A stretch of 64,000 bases of DNA from Selenomonadaceae bacterium (GTDB lineage Bacteria; Bacillota; Negativicutes; Selenomonadales; Selenomonadaceae). Positions within the stretch are counted from its first letter, which is position 1. Every line of letters starts with the position of its first letter. The stretch covers positions 1 through 64,000 of the forward strand of contig JAGABT010000013.1 in NCBI GenBank assembly GCA_017614505.1, read 5' to 3'. The notes beneath the pieces were generated by a model. The model was not told where the DNA came from and ran no database searches. It saw only the letters and a list, made by a program, of their open reading frames with translations. The translations under genes and the position numbers were made by a program. Below are positions 1 to 8,826 of the stretch, one piece after another.

Positions 1-46
1 TTGTGGATTTGCTGTTCGAGTAATGATAGCCGAAACTGCCGCAGGC

Positions 47-1156
47 TCAGATGCGCGCGTTCTTGGTCATGATGTACGGGAACGTTTCGACGCCTTTCAC
101 CCAGCGGTTCTTTGTGATGATAACGTTTTTATCGCAGATGATGTTTTCGACGCGTGCGCCTTCCTCAACGTCGCAGCGCTGCATGAGAATTGAATCTTTG
201 ACGACAGCGCCCTTGCCGACTTTGACGCCGCGGAAGATAATGCTGTTTTCGACGCGACCGCGAATGATACAGCCGTTAGCGATAAGCGAATTTTTGACTT
301 CGGCGGTGTCTTTGTACTGAACGGGAACTTCGTCTTTGACTTTTGTGAAAATCGGACGGTCGGGGTTCATGAAGAGTTCGCCCCAGATTTCGGGATTGAG
401 GCAGTCGCGGTTGGCTTTGTAATAAGCGGCGGTGGAGTTAATGCGTGCGACGTAGCCTTTGTGTTCGTAAGCGAAAATTTTCTGCTCGGTCGTGTGGCGC
501 ATAATTCCATCGATAAGGAAATCCTGTCCGCCGCGCTCGTAGGTCGAACGAACGATATAGGCGAAGGTCGGCACGGGCATAAGGTACGCGCTGAGCACGA
601 CTTTGGAGCCCTGTTTCACGCCGTTGGATTCGGCAATGTCAGTAACCTTGCCGTTTTCGTCGGTCTGAATGGAAATTGTCTGCCCTTCCTTGTCCTCGCT
701 GACGGTCTTATAGAGCATGGTAATATCGGCGCCGGCTTTCTTGTGGAAGTTGAGAACTTCCTGGAAGTCGATATTGTAGACGTAGCTGGCGTTGACGAAA
801 AGCACGTATTTCTTATCGCTGAGTTCAGCGAAATCGAGGTTGGCGTAAATGTCTTTCAAATCGCCTTTGCGTGCGTCATTGCCTGGCAGAGCGGCGGGCA
901 GGTAGGTCAAGCCGTCGCGGCGGCGTGCCAGATCCCAGTCTTTACCAGAGCGGATGTGGTCGAGAATCGCGCGGGAATAATCCGGCAGCATGAGTCCGAC
1001 GCTGTTAATGCCGGAGTTAATCATATTTGAAAGAGAGAAGTCGACGACGCGATAGCGTCCGGCGAACGGCAGAGCCTCTACCGCGCGGGTTGCCGCGAGC
1101 TCTCTGAGTAATTCGTTACTTTCCTGAAGATTTACAATCCCCACTACTGTTTTCAA
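47..1156 (-). CDS. glgD: Glucose-1-phosphate adenylyltransferase subunit GlgD
   Basis: Partner subunit of GlgC; together they make ADP-glucose from glucose-1-phosphate and ATP for glycogen synthesis in the cytoplasm. The 369 aa match the usual length. The N-terminal nucleotidyltransferase fold keeps GRYRVVDFSLSN, but the catalytic glycine-rich loop seen in GlgC is replaced by NLQESNELL, the usual sign of the GlgD subunit. A left-handed beta-helix follows from about residue 285 (SLIANGCIIRG, NSIIFRGVKVG). The start is TTG with AGGAGGTG 7 nt upstream. It lies 44 nt after glgC on the same strand, so the two are probably one operon. The 46 bases between its stop and the window edge show nothing I can assign. 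Confidence 0.93.
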   Translation of the reverse strand: MKTVVGIVNLQESNELLRELAATRAVEALPFAGRYRVVDFSLSNMINSGINSVGLMLPDYSRAILDHIRSGKDWDLARRRDGLTYLPAALPGNDARKGDLKDIYANLDFAELSDKKYVLFVNASYVYNIDFQEVLNFHKKAGADITMLYKTVSEDKEGQTISIQTDENGKVTDIAESNGVKQGSKVVLSAYLMPVPTFAYIVRSTYERGGQDFLIDGIMRHTTEQKIFAYEHKGYVARINSTAAYYKANRDCLNPEIWGELFMNPDRPIFTKVKDEVPVQYKDTAEVKNSLIANGCIIRGRVENSIIFRGVKVGKGAVVKDSILMQRCDVEEGARVENIICDKNVIITKNRWVKGVETFPYIMTKNARI

Positions 1157-1200
1157 TGCAGAGCACCTCCTGTTTTAAATGGCTGGCGAACAAATTCAAA

Positions 1201-2331
1201 TTAACCGACGACTTCATTTTCAGCAATGACGGAAATTTCGCCTTCCTTGCCTTCGACTTTCGCGCCAGCTTTAATTGTAACGTCCTGCGCGAGGATAGCG
1301 TAATCGACAACCGCGCCGTCTTCGATTTTTGTGCCAGGGAAAATGACGGAATTAGTAACCTTAGCACCCTTGCCGACGCTTGCGCCCGAGAAAATCACGG
1401 AATGTTCGACTTCACCGAGAATTTTTGCTCCTTCGCTAATCATAGCGCGTTTAACCGAGGCTTCGGGTCCGATATAGTGCGGAGGCATGGACGGATTCGA
1501 GGAATAAATCTTCCAGTCGCCGTTAATCTCAAAGGGCGGAGGATCCTGCAGCAGGTCCATATTCGCGAGCCAGAGGCTTTCAATCGTGCCAACATCTTTC
1601 CAGTAGCCGTCGAACGCGTAGGAGAACATGCGTGCGCCGTCGTTGAGCATTTTCGGGATAAGGTCGTTGCCGAAGTCGTGGCTGGAATTTTCGTTGACGC
1701 CGTCTTCTTCGAGGTATTTCTTGAGGAACGGCTTGCTGAAAATGTAAATACCCATGGAGGCGAGATTGGATTTGGGTTCTTTCGGTTTTTCCTGGAACTC
1801 GACGATACGTCCGGTTTCCTTGTCAGTCGCCATAATGCCGAAACGCGGAGCCTCTTCCCACGGAACTTCAAATACGCCAATCGTCGCGTCCGCGTTGTTG
1901 TCTTTGTGCGCCTGCAGCATCCACGCGTAATTCATCGTGTAAATGTGGTCGCCGGAAAGAATAAGAACGTAATCGGGGTCGACGAGGTCAATGAAGTTCA
2001 GATTCTGATAAATGGCGTCAGCTGTGCCGCGATACCAGTCAGCGCTCTTTTCGCGTGCATAGGGCGGGAGAATGAAAAGTCCGCCACCATTGCGGTCAAG
2101 ATCCCACGCAGCGCCGTTGCCGAGATACTGATGAAGTTCGAAGGGCTTGTACTGCGTAAGAATTCCGACTTTGTCGATGTTGGAATTTGCACAGTTGGAA
2201 AGCGGGAAATCGATGATACGATATTTGCCCCCGAAAGGAACAGCGGGTTTTGCAACGGTCTTGGTAAGCGCTTTTAATCTGCTCCCTTGTCCGCCACTCA
2301 AGATACAGGATAAGCACTCAGTTTTTCTCAT
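1201..2331 (-). CDS. glgC: Glucose-1-phosphate adenylyltransferase, catalytic subunit
   Basis: Makes ADP-glucose, the committed step of bacterial glycogen synthesis. The 376 aa carry the nucleotide-binding loop [12 protein letters not shown] near the N-terminus, the [15 protein letters not shown] motif, the sugar-phosphate region [14 protein letters not shown] and a C-terminal beta-helix ([14 protein letters not shown]). The ATG has GAGGAGGG 9 nt upstream. It is followed by glgD, a GlgC/GlgD pairing typical of Firmicutes. The 175 nt upstream are AT-rich and probably hold the operon promoter; I see no convincing -35/-10 pair there. Confidence 0.95.
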   Translation of the reverse strand: MRKTECLSCILSGGQGSRLKALTKTVAKPAVPFGGKYRIIDFPLSNCANSNIDKVGILTQYKPFELHQYLGNGAAWDLDRNGGGLFILPPYAREKSADWYRGTADAIYQNLNFIDLVDPDYVLILSGDHIYTMNYAWMLQAHKDNNADATIGVFEVPWEEAPRFGIMATDKETGRIVEFQEKPKEPKSNLASMGIYIFSKPFLKKYLEEDGVNENSSHDFGNDLIPKMLNDGARMFSYAFDGYWKDVGTIESLWLANMDLLQDPPPFEINGDWKIYSSNPSMPPHYIGPEASVKRAMISEGAKILGEVEHSVIFSGASVGKGAKVTNSVIFPGTKIEDGAVVDYAILAQDVTIKAGAKVEGKEGEISVIAENEVVG

Positions 2332-2506
2332 ATTAGTTTACCCTCCTCAATAACAGATAAAAAACTTCGACAGAAACACTACAAACCTAAGAAACTCCGA
2401 TTATTACTTTATCTTCAGAAGAATTTCTACGTGCCTGCTAAAAATCCTGCCGAAAATTTCAGAAAAAGATTTTTAAATTTATCTGAAAACCGCGCCGCCT
2501 GTTGAA

Positions 2507-3457
2507 TTATTTTTCGCCGTCGTCGGTTTCTTCGTAGAATTTCCAGTGATACCCGCCGGCGATTTTTGCCTTGCCGCGGCAGACTCTGCTTATACTGTCA
2601 TGATGTATTTTCGCCCATCTTGCGGCGGCTTTTATCGAGTCGAAAATCTCTCCAGTTTCGACACAAATAACTTTGCGCGGATCGCTGACTGTAGAGCGTT
2701 CTCTTTTAGGATTCACTGCGCGATATGGATCACTTTCGTCGTATTCATCTAAAAATCTCCAATGGTAATAGGCCGATGTGTGAATTTGCCCACGACAAGC
2801 TTGTCCAACCGCGTCACGAGAAACGCCAGCCCATTCTGCGGCTTTGGCAATTGAATCAAAAATCATTTTTTTCTCGACGCAAATCACCTTGCGACTGATG
2901 CCGTTAGTAACCTCGACAATTTCCTTTTCCTCGTCGTCCTGATAGCGCCAGTGATAGCCGCCCGCCGTAGTTTTTACGCCGCTGCAGACCTTGCACATGT
3001 AGCTGTCCGAAACGCCTGCTTTTTCAGCCGCAGCCTCCAGTGAAGGATAAACCTCGCCGGTCTCCATGCAGACAACAGGGCGCCTGTTAGCGGAAGGGTA
3101 TCCTACAGTGCCGCCTCCGCCGTCAGTCAGATTAAATCCATAAGGGTCTCTGGTGTTAAAAAAGGCGATAAAAAACGTCTCCCAAAAATCGAGCGCGTCT
3201 TTAGTTTGGCATTGCATGATAACGTAGAGGTCAAACTCCCCGATACCATATTTGCCAATCGCGCTGTCGAGGTGAGAATTTCTGCTTGTGTCGAGTGAAC
3301 CGCGAATGTGCTGCCGCATACGCCTTTTCAGCTGCTGAGTGGTCTGCCCGACATAAAGCATTCCGTTTGGGCGATATTTGACCACGTAGATGACGTTCTT
3401 CATGTCGAGCAATTCATTCGGTTGCCCGTCGCGTAAAATTTTTTCGCTAAGTACCAT
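2507..3457 (-). CDS. GIY-YIG endonuclease-like protein with three NUMOD1-type repeats
   Basis: Probably a free-standing homing-endonuclease-like DNA-binding protein. Residues 23-40 are a GIY-YIG-like catalytic core (IYVVKY...MLYVGQTT), followed by the helical region with LKRRMRQH. Three copies of a roughly 47-residue repeat follow at about 127-173, 190-236 and 262-308. Each starts V(V/I)C(M/V)E, has a helix-turn-helix-like AAxxA(G/K)(V/I)(S/H) core, a CxG or CRG, and ends YHW(R/K)(F/Y). This matches the nuclease-associated modular DNA-binding domain layout. The ATG has AAAGGAG 8 nt upstream; a second Met (residue 19) is possible. No intron or second ORF is visible around it, so it is stand-alone. 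Its DNA target is unknown. Confidence 0.75.
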   Translation of the reverse strand: MVLSEKILRDGQPNELLDMKNVIYVVKYRPNGMLYVGQTTQQLKRRMRQHIRGSLDTSRNSHLDSAIGKYGIGEFDLYVIMQCQTKDALDFWETFFIAFFNTRDPYGFNLTDGGGGTVGYPSANRRPVVCMETGEVYPSLEAAAEKAGVSDSYMCKVCSGVKTTAGGYHWRYQDDEEKEIVEVTNGISRKVICVEKKMIFDSIAKAAEWAGVSRDAVGQACRGQIHTSAYYHWRFLDEYDESDPYRAVNPKRERSTVSDPRKVICVETGEIFDSIKAAARWAKIHHDSISRVCRGKAKIAGGYHWKFYEETDDGEK

Positions 3458-3588
3458 ATTCCCTGCTCCTTTCTTGAAATTGACAATCCCCGACCCGTTC
3501 GATATAATTCAAACACGGTTTTTTGTGTGGGGATTTTTTGTGTTCACGGAAATTTTACCACGCGGAAAGTTTTTCGTCAATTAAGGAT

Positions 3589-3627
3589 AAAAAAAGCCGC
3601 CGCAGGATTGCCCTGTGACGGTTTTTT
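3589..3627. terminator. Rho-independent terminator, bidirectional-looking
   Basis: CCGTC-A-CAGG pairs with CCTG-C-GGCGG (one mismatch) around a 5-nt loop. It has an A7 run on the left and T6 on the right, so a U-tract follows in either direction. It lies directly after the stop of the MutS-like gene and probably ends the long minus-strand operon. Confidence 0.75.
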
Positions 3628-3636
3628 AGTTTCAAG

Positions 3637-5418
3637 TTAATCGCTGATAATGCCAGCCATTTTGAGCAGGAATTTGGCGTTAGTGGTAGTGCAGCGCCCC
3701 TCTCGGAGCTTGAAGTCGAATTTAATCTGCCCGTCCTCGTAGTATTCCTGAAAATGCGCGTTGGAAATTTCGACGCCGTTCGCCGAAGTCATATTGCACA
3801 AATCGAAATCGTGCGTCGTGACGAGCGTAATACTGCGCGAATTTGTCAGGCGCTTAATCGCCTCCTGCGCGCCGTAAATCCTGTCGCCCTCGTTCGTACC
3901 CTTGAAAATTTCGTCAATGCAAATGAGCATTGGCTGATTTTCCGCGCTGAACTCAATCATGCTCTTAATCCGCAAAAGTTCCGCGTAGAAAGTCGACAAA
4001 CCCTGACTGATGTCGTCGTTGACGCGAATGGAAGTGAAAATCGCCAGCCGACTGACGGCAAATTCCTCTGCGCAGACCGGCGCGCCCGCGTAAGCTAAAA
4101 GTACAGCGCTAGCCAGCGTCCGAATCCACGTGGTTTTTCCTGACATGTTGGCGCCCGTGATAATCGTCGTTCCTGCGCGAAGGTCGACGCTGTTGGCAAC
4201 GGCTTTCTTATCGGCAATCAGCAGGCTTGTCAGATTTTTCGCGCTGATTCTCGGCTCCGGCTCGTCTAAAAGCGTCGGGAAACAGTAGGTCGTACGCGTC
4301 TGCCCAATCGACGCCAGCGAGATTAAAACTTCCATTTCCGACCACGCTTCAATCCACTTGCGCAGGTGCCGCGATGCCGTGATTCGCCAGCTTAAAAACG
4401 CCGCCGCGCAGAAAAAGTCCAGCAGGAACAGCGCGTTCCCAAGAATGTACACCACGGGATTTTTGCGCGCGTTGACTACCTCGACGAGCAGTGACAGCAT
4501 TTTCAGTTTTTGCGCCGCCGAAACTTCATGCGTGAGCGCTTCCCGAATTTTGCGCAGGCTCGACGAACTGAAATCCGTCGACTCCAGCCGCTCGAAAATT
4601 CCCTGGTACAGCCGCAATTCCTTCGAAAGCATTTTCAGCGGCTTCAGAAATTCCGCCGTCCGCCGCATAAACGCGAACGCCAGCATCAGCGAGAGGAACG
4701 GCACTATCGGCAGTAGCAGCGGGTCTAAAATTCCGCGCCACGTCAGAAACAGCTGAATCAGAAAAAGCGGCAGCGGCAGGAATCGCAGGTACAGGATTTT
4801 TTCGGTGTGCGGCGGAACTTCCTCGACCGCGTGAATTAATTCCGTCGTATCGTGGTTGTTCGGCATAAGCCGCGCGAACGCTTCCAAATCCAGCGAAAGT
4901 CTCGGTCTCTGCAAAAGTTCCGCTACGCCGTGCTGCCTCCTGCGTACTGCGAAAAAATCTTCCGGCGGCATTGGCGAAAGTGCCTTTGCTAATCTGTCCC
5001 GCCCGCGCTTAGTCCGAGCCGCGCATATGTACTGGAAAATTGAGCCCGCCCCGAAAATGTACAGGTCAACGTCCTGCGGCGTGTCGCTCTTAAGATACGC
5101 GCTGCCGTCGTTGGAACGCTTGCGCCACGTCCCGCGCGCCCGCACTATGTACGAGTTCAAAACATTCAGCCGCGAAGTCAAAAATTTCTGCCGCCGCTTA
5201 ATTTCGTCGTGGTAGCTCACCAGCCGCAAAAATATCAGCAGCAAAACTACCGCGCCCCAATATCCATGACTGTAGTAATCGTAGCCAATCGCAAAGCTTG
5301 CGCACATCGCCAGAAAAACGCCAGTTCGCGCCCAGCTGACTTTTTTCTCGCGCCGGTACAAACTTTTCTGCGCCGTTAAATCAATTTCGCGCTCGTTATC
5401 GTAAAAAGCCCTGTTCAA
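3637..5418 (-). CDS. Membrane-anchored MutS-family ATPase
   Basis: A MutS-family ATPase with membrane segments, not the classic mismatch-repair MutS. The 593 aa contain hydrophobic segments at about 31-47, 52-66, 212-252 and 323-345. The MutS C-terminal ATPase follows: Walker A TGANMSGKTT (421-430), Walker B LICIDEIFKGT (about 498-508) and the switch TTHD (534-537). The DNA mismatch-recognition domain (Phe-x-Glu) is absent. Such proteins are known in Firmicutes and have no settled function. The start is TTG, overlapping the SDR stop as TTGA. It is the last gene of the coupled chain and is followed by a terminator. Confidence 0.85.
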   Translation of the reverse strand: MNRAFYDNEREIDLTAQKSLYRREKKVSWARTGVFLAMCASFAIGYDYYSHGYWGAVVLLLIFLRLVSYHDEIKRRQKFLTSRLNVLNSYIVRARGTWRKRSNDGSAYLKSDTPQDVDLYIFGAGSIFQYICAARTKRGRDRLAKALSPMPPEDFFAVRRRQHGVAELLQRPRLSLDLEAFARLMPNNHDTTELIHAVEEVPPHTEKILYLRFLPLPLFLIQLFLTWRGILDPLLLPIVPFLSLMLAFAFMRRTAEFLKPLKMLSKELRLYQGIFERLESTDFSSSSLRKIREALTHEVSAAQKLKMLSLLVEVVNARKNPVVYILGNALFLLDFFCAAAFLSWRITASRHLRKWIEAWSEMEVLISLASIGQTRTTYCFPTLLDEPEPRISAKNLTSLLIADKKAVANSVDLRAGTTIITGANMSGKTTWIRTLASAVLLAYAGAPVCAEEFAVSRLAIFTSIRVNDDISQGLSTFYAELLRIKSMIEFSAENQPMLICIDEIFKGTNEGDRIYGAQEAIKRLTNSRSITLVTTHDFDLCNMTSANGVEISNAHFQEYYEDGQIKFDFKLREGRCTTTNAKFLLKMAGIISD

Positions 5419-6131
5419 AGAAAACCCCCGTCCACCGTAAAATTCGCGCCAGTTATAAATTTCGCGCGGTCGCTCAGCAGAAATAAAATCACGCCCGCCG
5501 CGTCTTCGACAGTCCCGCGCGCCACGTCAGGAATTTCGCTGTCGGCGGCAGCTGTCATTTTCGTGTTTGAAATCCAGCCGAGCGTGACGCTGTTCAGCCG
5601 GATATTTTTGCCAGCGAGTTCGAGCGCCGCCGTGCGAAGGTACATTTCAGCCGCAGATTTAGTTGCCGCGTAGCTCGCTAAACTTTTCTGAGCCTTGTGC
5701 GCGCTGACCGACGATACCAGCACCTGCGCGAAACTTTCAGCGCGATACTTTTTCCTGCAGAAAATTTTTACGAGATTGGCGACGGCGAAAAAGTTCACGT
5801 CCATCAGCTTCGACGCCGCGTCAAAGTCCCAGACGTTCACCGGCAAAAGCAGTGCCGCGCCCGCCGAGTGTACTACGCCGTCAAGTTTCCCGTGCGCTTC
5901 CACAAATTCAGCCACGATTTTTTCTACCGCGTCGAATTGCGTCACGTCTAAAATTCGCGGCTGCCACGCCTGCCCAAATTTTTCAAGTTCGTCCGGCTCA
6001 GGAAAATGCCGCGCTACACCAAAAACTTTCGCTCCGGCTTCCAGTAATTCCCGCGCGACTTCCCTGCCTATTCCCGACGACGCGCCGGTTACTAAAAAAT
6101 TCTGCCCGCTGAAATTAAACTCAACGTTCAT
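5415..6131 (-). CDS. SDR-family oxidoreductase (ketoacyl-ACP reductase-like)
   Basis: Short-chain dehydrogenase/reductase, 238 aa. The cofactor motif TGASSGIG is at 15-22, the catalytic region has Ser at 140-141, Tyr154 and Lys158 (YAATK), and FTVDGGFL is at the C-terminus as in FabG-like enzymes. Placed directly after an acyl carrier protein and a ketoacyl-ACP synthase III, the likely substrate is a 3-ketoacyl-ACP, reduced with NADPH to 3-hydroxyacyl-ACP; this is inference from context. The start ATG overlaps the ACP stop (ATGA). A sugar-nucleotide substrate is the alternative. Confidence 0.85.
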   Translation of the reverse strand: MNVEFNFSGQNFLVTGASSGIGREVARELLEAGAKVFGVARHFPEPDELEKFGQAWQPRILDVTQFDAVEKIVAEFVEAHGKLDGVVHSAGAALLLPVNVWDFDAASKLMDVNFFAVANLVKIFCRKKYRAESFAQVLVSSVSAHKAQKSLASYAATKSAAEMYLRTAALELAGKNIRLNSVTLGWISNTKMTAAADSEIPDVARGTVEDAAGVILFLLSDRAKFITGANFTVDGGFL

Positions 6132-6340
6132 TGCGTAACGAGCTCGTAAAGGTCGCGGACGGTTACGACTTTTTGAAGTTCCGCGCGACGCAAAGTTTTA
6201 TCGTACTCAAGATTGACCATCGTCAGCACGCTAATCACGCTCAGCGAATCCCAATCGGGAATGTCAGCGATTTTCGTATCGGGCGTAATTTCCGCCTCGG
6301 TGTCAATGGTCTCGGCGAATTTCTCAATAAAATTTTCCAT
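6128..6340 (-). CDS. Acyl carrier protein, dedicated
   Basis: A 70-residue acyl carrier protein. DWDSLS (Ser32) is the phosphopantetheine attachment site, to be loaded by AcpS (encoded at 27.4 kb or elsewhere). The ATG at 6340 is preferred over an upstream in-frame TTG because AGGAGG lies 6 nt before it and inside the longer reading. It has fewer acidic residues around helix 2 than a housekeeping AcpP and sits between KASIII and SDR genes, so it probably serves a dedicated pathway. Its stop overlaps the SDR start (ATGA). Confidence 0.88.
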   Translation of the reverse strand: MENFIEKFAETIDTEAEITPDTKIADIPDWDSLSVISVLTMVNLEYDKTLRRAELQKVVTVRDLYELVTQ

Positions 6341-6351
6341 GAAGTTCCTCC

Positions 6352-7407
6352 TCAAATTTCAACCGGCGGGAAAATTTTCGCTTTGCTCAAATCTATGACG
6401 CCCGCCGCGCAGGTTAAGCCTGTTCCAAATCCGCATACTAAAACTCTGCGCAGATTTTCATTCCGCCCCGCGTACAGATTCGACAGCAGCAGCGGGATTG
6501 TCGCGCAGGTCGTGTTGCCGGTTTTCTGAGCAGCGAACGGCATTTTTTCAGCGCCGACGCCAATTTTTTTAGCCAGAAATTTTACAATCAGAGCGTTCGC
6601 CTGGTGCATCGCAAATAAATCTACCGCGTCCACGCTCAGATTCAGCGCGCTCAAAGTTTCCGCCACGAGATTTTTGACGTTTCGCATGACGAAATTCATG
6701 ACGCCCATACCGTCCATGTGAACATCTTCGAGCGTGCGCCCGTTGCCGTTCTCGTCGAATTTCAGAATGTCCGTGACGCCGTGCGCGCTGGGAGCCCTGA
6801 AACCGCCGACTGGCACGTAAAGCTTGTCAAGATTTTCGCCATCGGTATAGAAAGTAAAGACCGACGGCGCCGAATTTTTTTCAGCGGTGAGAATCGTAGC
6901 GGAACCGCCGTCGCCAAGCACCAGCCGCGTCGATTTATCCTCAGCGTTCACGTATTTTGAAGGCATGTCGCCTGCGCAAAGCAGAACATTCCGGCAGTAG
7001 GAACTTTCGAGCAGCAGCGACGCCACGAATAAGCCGTACACGTAGCCCGCGCAGCCGTAATTTATGTCGAGTGTCAGCGCGCGGTGCGGCACTCCCAAAA
7101 CTGCCTGCATTTCCGCCGAAGTGTGCGGCAGTCGGTAATTCGGCGTTTCCGTCACGAAAATTATTCCGTCAATCTGCGAAGGCGCGACTATTCCTGCGTC
7201 AAAAATTTTCCGCGCGGCTTCAAGGCAATAATCCGCTGAAGTTTTGCCAGCAGGAGCAATTCGCAGTTCGCTTATTTCCGTCGACTTGATAATCTTGCTG
7301 ACAGTTTCCGCGCCGAATTTTTCCGCCAGCGTTGAAAGTATCAGCCGCTCTTTCGGCAGCGCGGTTGCTATCGCCGCGATTTTCACGCCCGTAAAAATTT
7401 TATCCAT
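6352..7407 (-). CDS. 3-oxoacyl-ACP synthase III (FabH-like)
   Basis: KASIII-family condensing enzyme, 351 aa. It would join an acyl-CoA to malonyl-ACP to give 3-ketoacyl-ACP. The Cys-His-Asn triad is intact: Cys119 (NYGCAGY), His268 (MHQAN), Asn298 (GNTTCATIP). The start at 7407 was chosen because AGGGAG lies 7 nt upstream and MDKIFTGVKIAAI aligns with the family N-terminus; the reading frame stays open 57 codons further. It begins 1 nt after the acyltransferase stop, and the ACP follows 11 nt downstream. Distance from any fab operon suggests special acyl synthesis rather than housekeeping. Confidence 0.88.
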   Translation of the reverse strand: MDKIFTGVKIAAIATALPKERLILSTLAEKFGAETVSKIIKSTEISELRIAPAGKTSADYCLEAARKIFDAGIVAPSQIDGIIFVTETPNYRLPHTSAEMQAVLGVPHRALTLDINYGCAGYVYGLFVASLLLESSYCRNVLLCAGDMPSKYVNAEDKSTRLVLGDGGSATILTAEKNSAPSVFTFYTDGENLDKLYVPVGGFRAPSAHGVTDILKFDENGNGRTLEDVHMDGMGVMNFVMRNVKNLVAETLSALNLSVDAVDLFAMHQANALIVKFLAKKIGVGAEKMPFAAQKTGNTTCATIPLLLSNLYAGRNENLRRVLVCGFGTGLTCAAGVIDLSKAKIFPPVEI

Positions 7408-7408
7408 A

Positions 7409-8035
7409 TCAAAACTCCCTGCCAGGCACGCCGGTAATGAACGCCTCCGCCTGCGTATCCCGTGCAACGAAACTGTTCGCCATAACCTGACTGCCGCGCC
7501 CCAGAATTTTTCGCGGGCTGACTGAAACATTCGCGCCAAGGAAACATTCCGCGCCAATCTTCGCGAACCCGCCAACAAAAGCCTGCGGGCAAATCACGCT
7601 GAACGCCCCAACTTCCGCGTCGTGTCCAACAATCGCGCTGGCATTCACCAAAACAAAATCGCCAAGCGTCGTACTCGTCGAAACGCTCGCGCCACGGCAG
7701 ATTATCACGCCTTCGCCGAGCCTGGCGAACTTCGACACGAAAGCCGTCGGGTGAATCAGATTTACAAAGTTTGCGCCATTCGCACGCAGAATCGCCGCAA
7801 CTTTTTTCCGACCGGCAACGTCGCCAATCGCATTCACAACAAATTCGTCCGCGCGAAATTTATAATCGGCAATCGTCCCGACAATTTCAGCTTCTGCGCG
7901 AATTTCTGGGTAATCGTCAAGCGCGGTTGGAACGTCCGACAGAAATCCCGCCATGCGAAATTCCGGCATTTCCAGAATCATATCGTAGACTTCGCGCCCG
8001 AATCCGCCCGCGCCCGCTATAAGTAAATTTTTCAT
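7409..8035 (-). CDS. NeuD/PglD-like sugar O- or N-acyltransferase
   Basis: Left-handed beta-helix acyltransferase of the NeuD/PglD group, 208 aa. It has an N-terminal sugar-nucleotide-binding fold with IAGAGGFGREVYDMI (about 5-19), then hexapeptide repeats from about residue 95, and the likely catalytic His in VGHDAEVG. These enzymes acylate amino- or nonulosonic-type sugars. ATG at 8035 overlaps the methyltransferase stop (ATGA), which decides the start. With KASIII, ACP and SDR next door, the donor may be an acyl-ACP rather than acetyl-CoA (inference). Confidence 0.82.
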   Translation of the reverse strand: MKNLLIAGAGGFGREVYDMILEMPEFRMAGFLSDVPTALDDYPEIRAEAEIVGTIADYKFRADEFVVNAIGDVAGRKKVAAILRANGANFVNLIHPTAFVSKFARLGEGVIICRGASVSTSTTLGDFVLVNASAIVGHDAEVGAFSVICPQAFVGGFAKIGAECFLGANVSVSPRKILGRGSQVMANSFVARDTQAEAFITGVPGREF

Positions 8036-8826
8036 CGATACGGTTTCGCCTTCCAATAATCCACAAATTGTTCCGAGCGCGCCCAATCCCCGCGCAAATC
8101 CTTCGACTTAAAATCACGCCAGCGCGATTCGTCCTTGAACATCAGCCACATTCGCGCGCCGACGTTGTACGCACAGCCCTTGAATTCGTACTGCTCATAC
8201 AGAATTTGCATGGCTTTATTTGTGAAGAAAGTGCAGTGCGGCGGCAGGAAGTAGAACCAGTTCGCGTCGCGCGGCACTTCCTCTGCTATCAGCGTGTGCA
8301 GCAGGAATACGCCGTCCGATTTAATCAGCCGCAGGATTTTTTCCACGTCCCGCCGCCCGATTAAATGCTCGAAGACTGAACACGTCATAACCGCGCCAAA
8401 TTCCGCCGGCGAAACTTCCTGCAGGTATTCCGGCTTCGTCATGAACTCATCGAATTTTTCTACGGCCGGCGCCGATAATTTTTCGTTTACCATGTCAGCC
8501 AGCTTGCCGTCGCCGCAGCCGTAGTCTAAAAATCTTTCGCGTGGGCTGAAAATTTTTTTATCGTACAGCTCGCAAATCATTTCTGCCTGCCGGTGCAGAC
8601 GCTCAAGCCAGCGCGGGTCGGCGTCGCAGAAATCTGAGCCCTGGTACGATTCGTGGCACTCCAGATTCAGCGCCCGCCACTGCGCCTCCGGCATTTCGTA
8701 CAGCGTTTTGGAAATGACTAAGCCGCAATTTGCGCAATGCAAATACTCGCACCGCCCCAGATTTTTCAGCCGGAAATCTTTTTCGAGGAACGGTTCAAAC
8801 TCCCCGCCGCAAATAAAACAGTTCAA
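8032..8826 (-). CDS. Zinc-ribbon class I SAM-dependent methyltransferase
   Basis: 264 aa. Cys3, Cys6, Cys31 and Cys34 form a likely N-terminal zinc ribbon. A Rossmann methyltransferase follows with motif I LDYGCGDGKLAD near residue 100 and the acidic turn CSVFEHL. This domain layout is common among methyltransferases in polysaccharide and glycan gene clusters. The start is TTG, with AAGGAGG 7 nt upstream, overlapping the ABC ATPase stop as TTGA. The stop overlaps the next gene. The substrate is unknown; a sugar or the acyl product of the neighbouring enzymes are candidates. Confidence 0.82.
   Translation of the reverse strand: MNCFICGGEFEPFLEKDFRLKNLGRCEYLHCANCGLVISKTLYEMPEAQWRALNLECHESYQGSDFCDADPRWLERLHRQAEMICELYDKKIFSPRERFLDYGCGDGKLADMVNEKLSAPAVEKFDEFMTKPEYLQEVSPAEFGAVMTCSVFEHLIGRRDVEKILRLIKSDGVFLLHTLIAEEVPRDANWFYFLPPHCTFFTNKAMQILYEQYEFKGCAYNVGARMWLMFKDESRWRDFKSKDLRGDWARSEQFVDYWKAKPYR

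Noticed and set aside
1..46. Start of a further glg gene at the left edge
   Set aside because: Too short, and no start codon with a ribosome-binding site is visible.
1156..2277. 373-codon plus-strand frame opposite glgC
   Set aside because: Antisense to a clearly recognised gene; no family features.
2332..2506. Promoter for glgCD
   Set aside because: AT-rich, but no -35/-10 pair with acceptable spacing could be chosen.
2507..3457. The three repeats taken as a CRISPR-like or DNA tandem repeat
   Set aside because: The similarity is at protein level inside one frame; the nucleotide repeats are too diverged.
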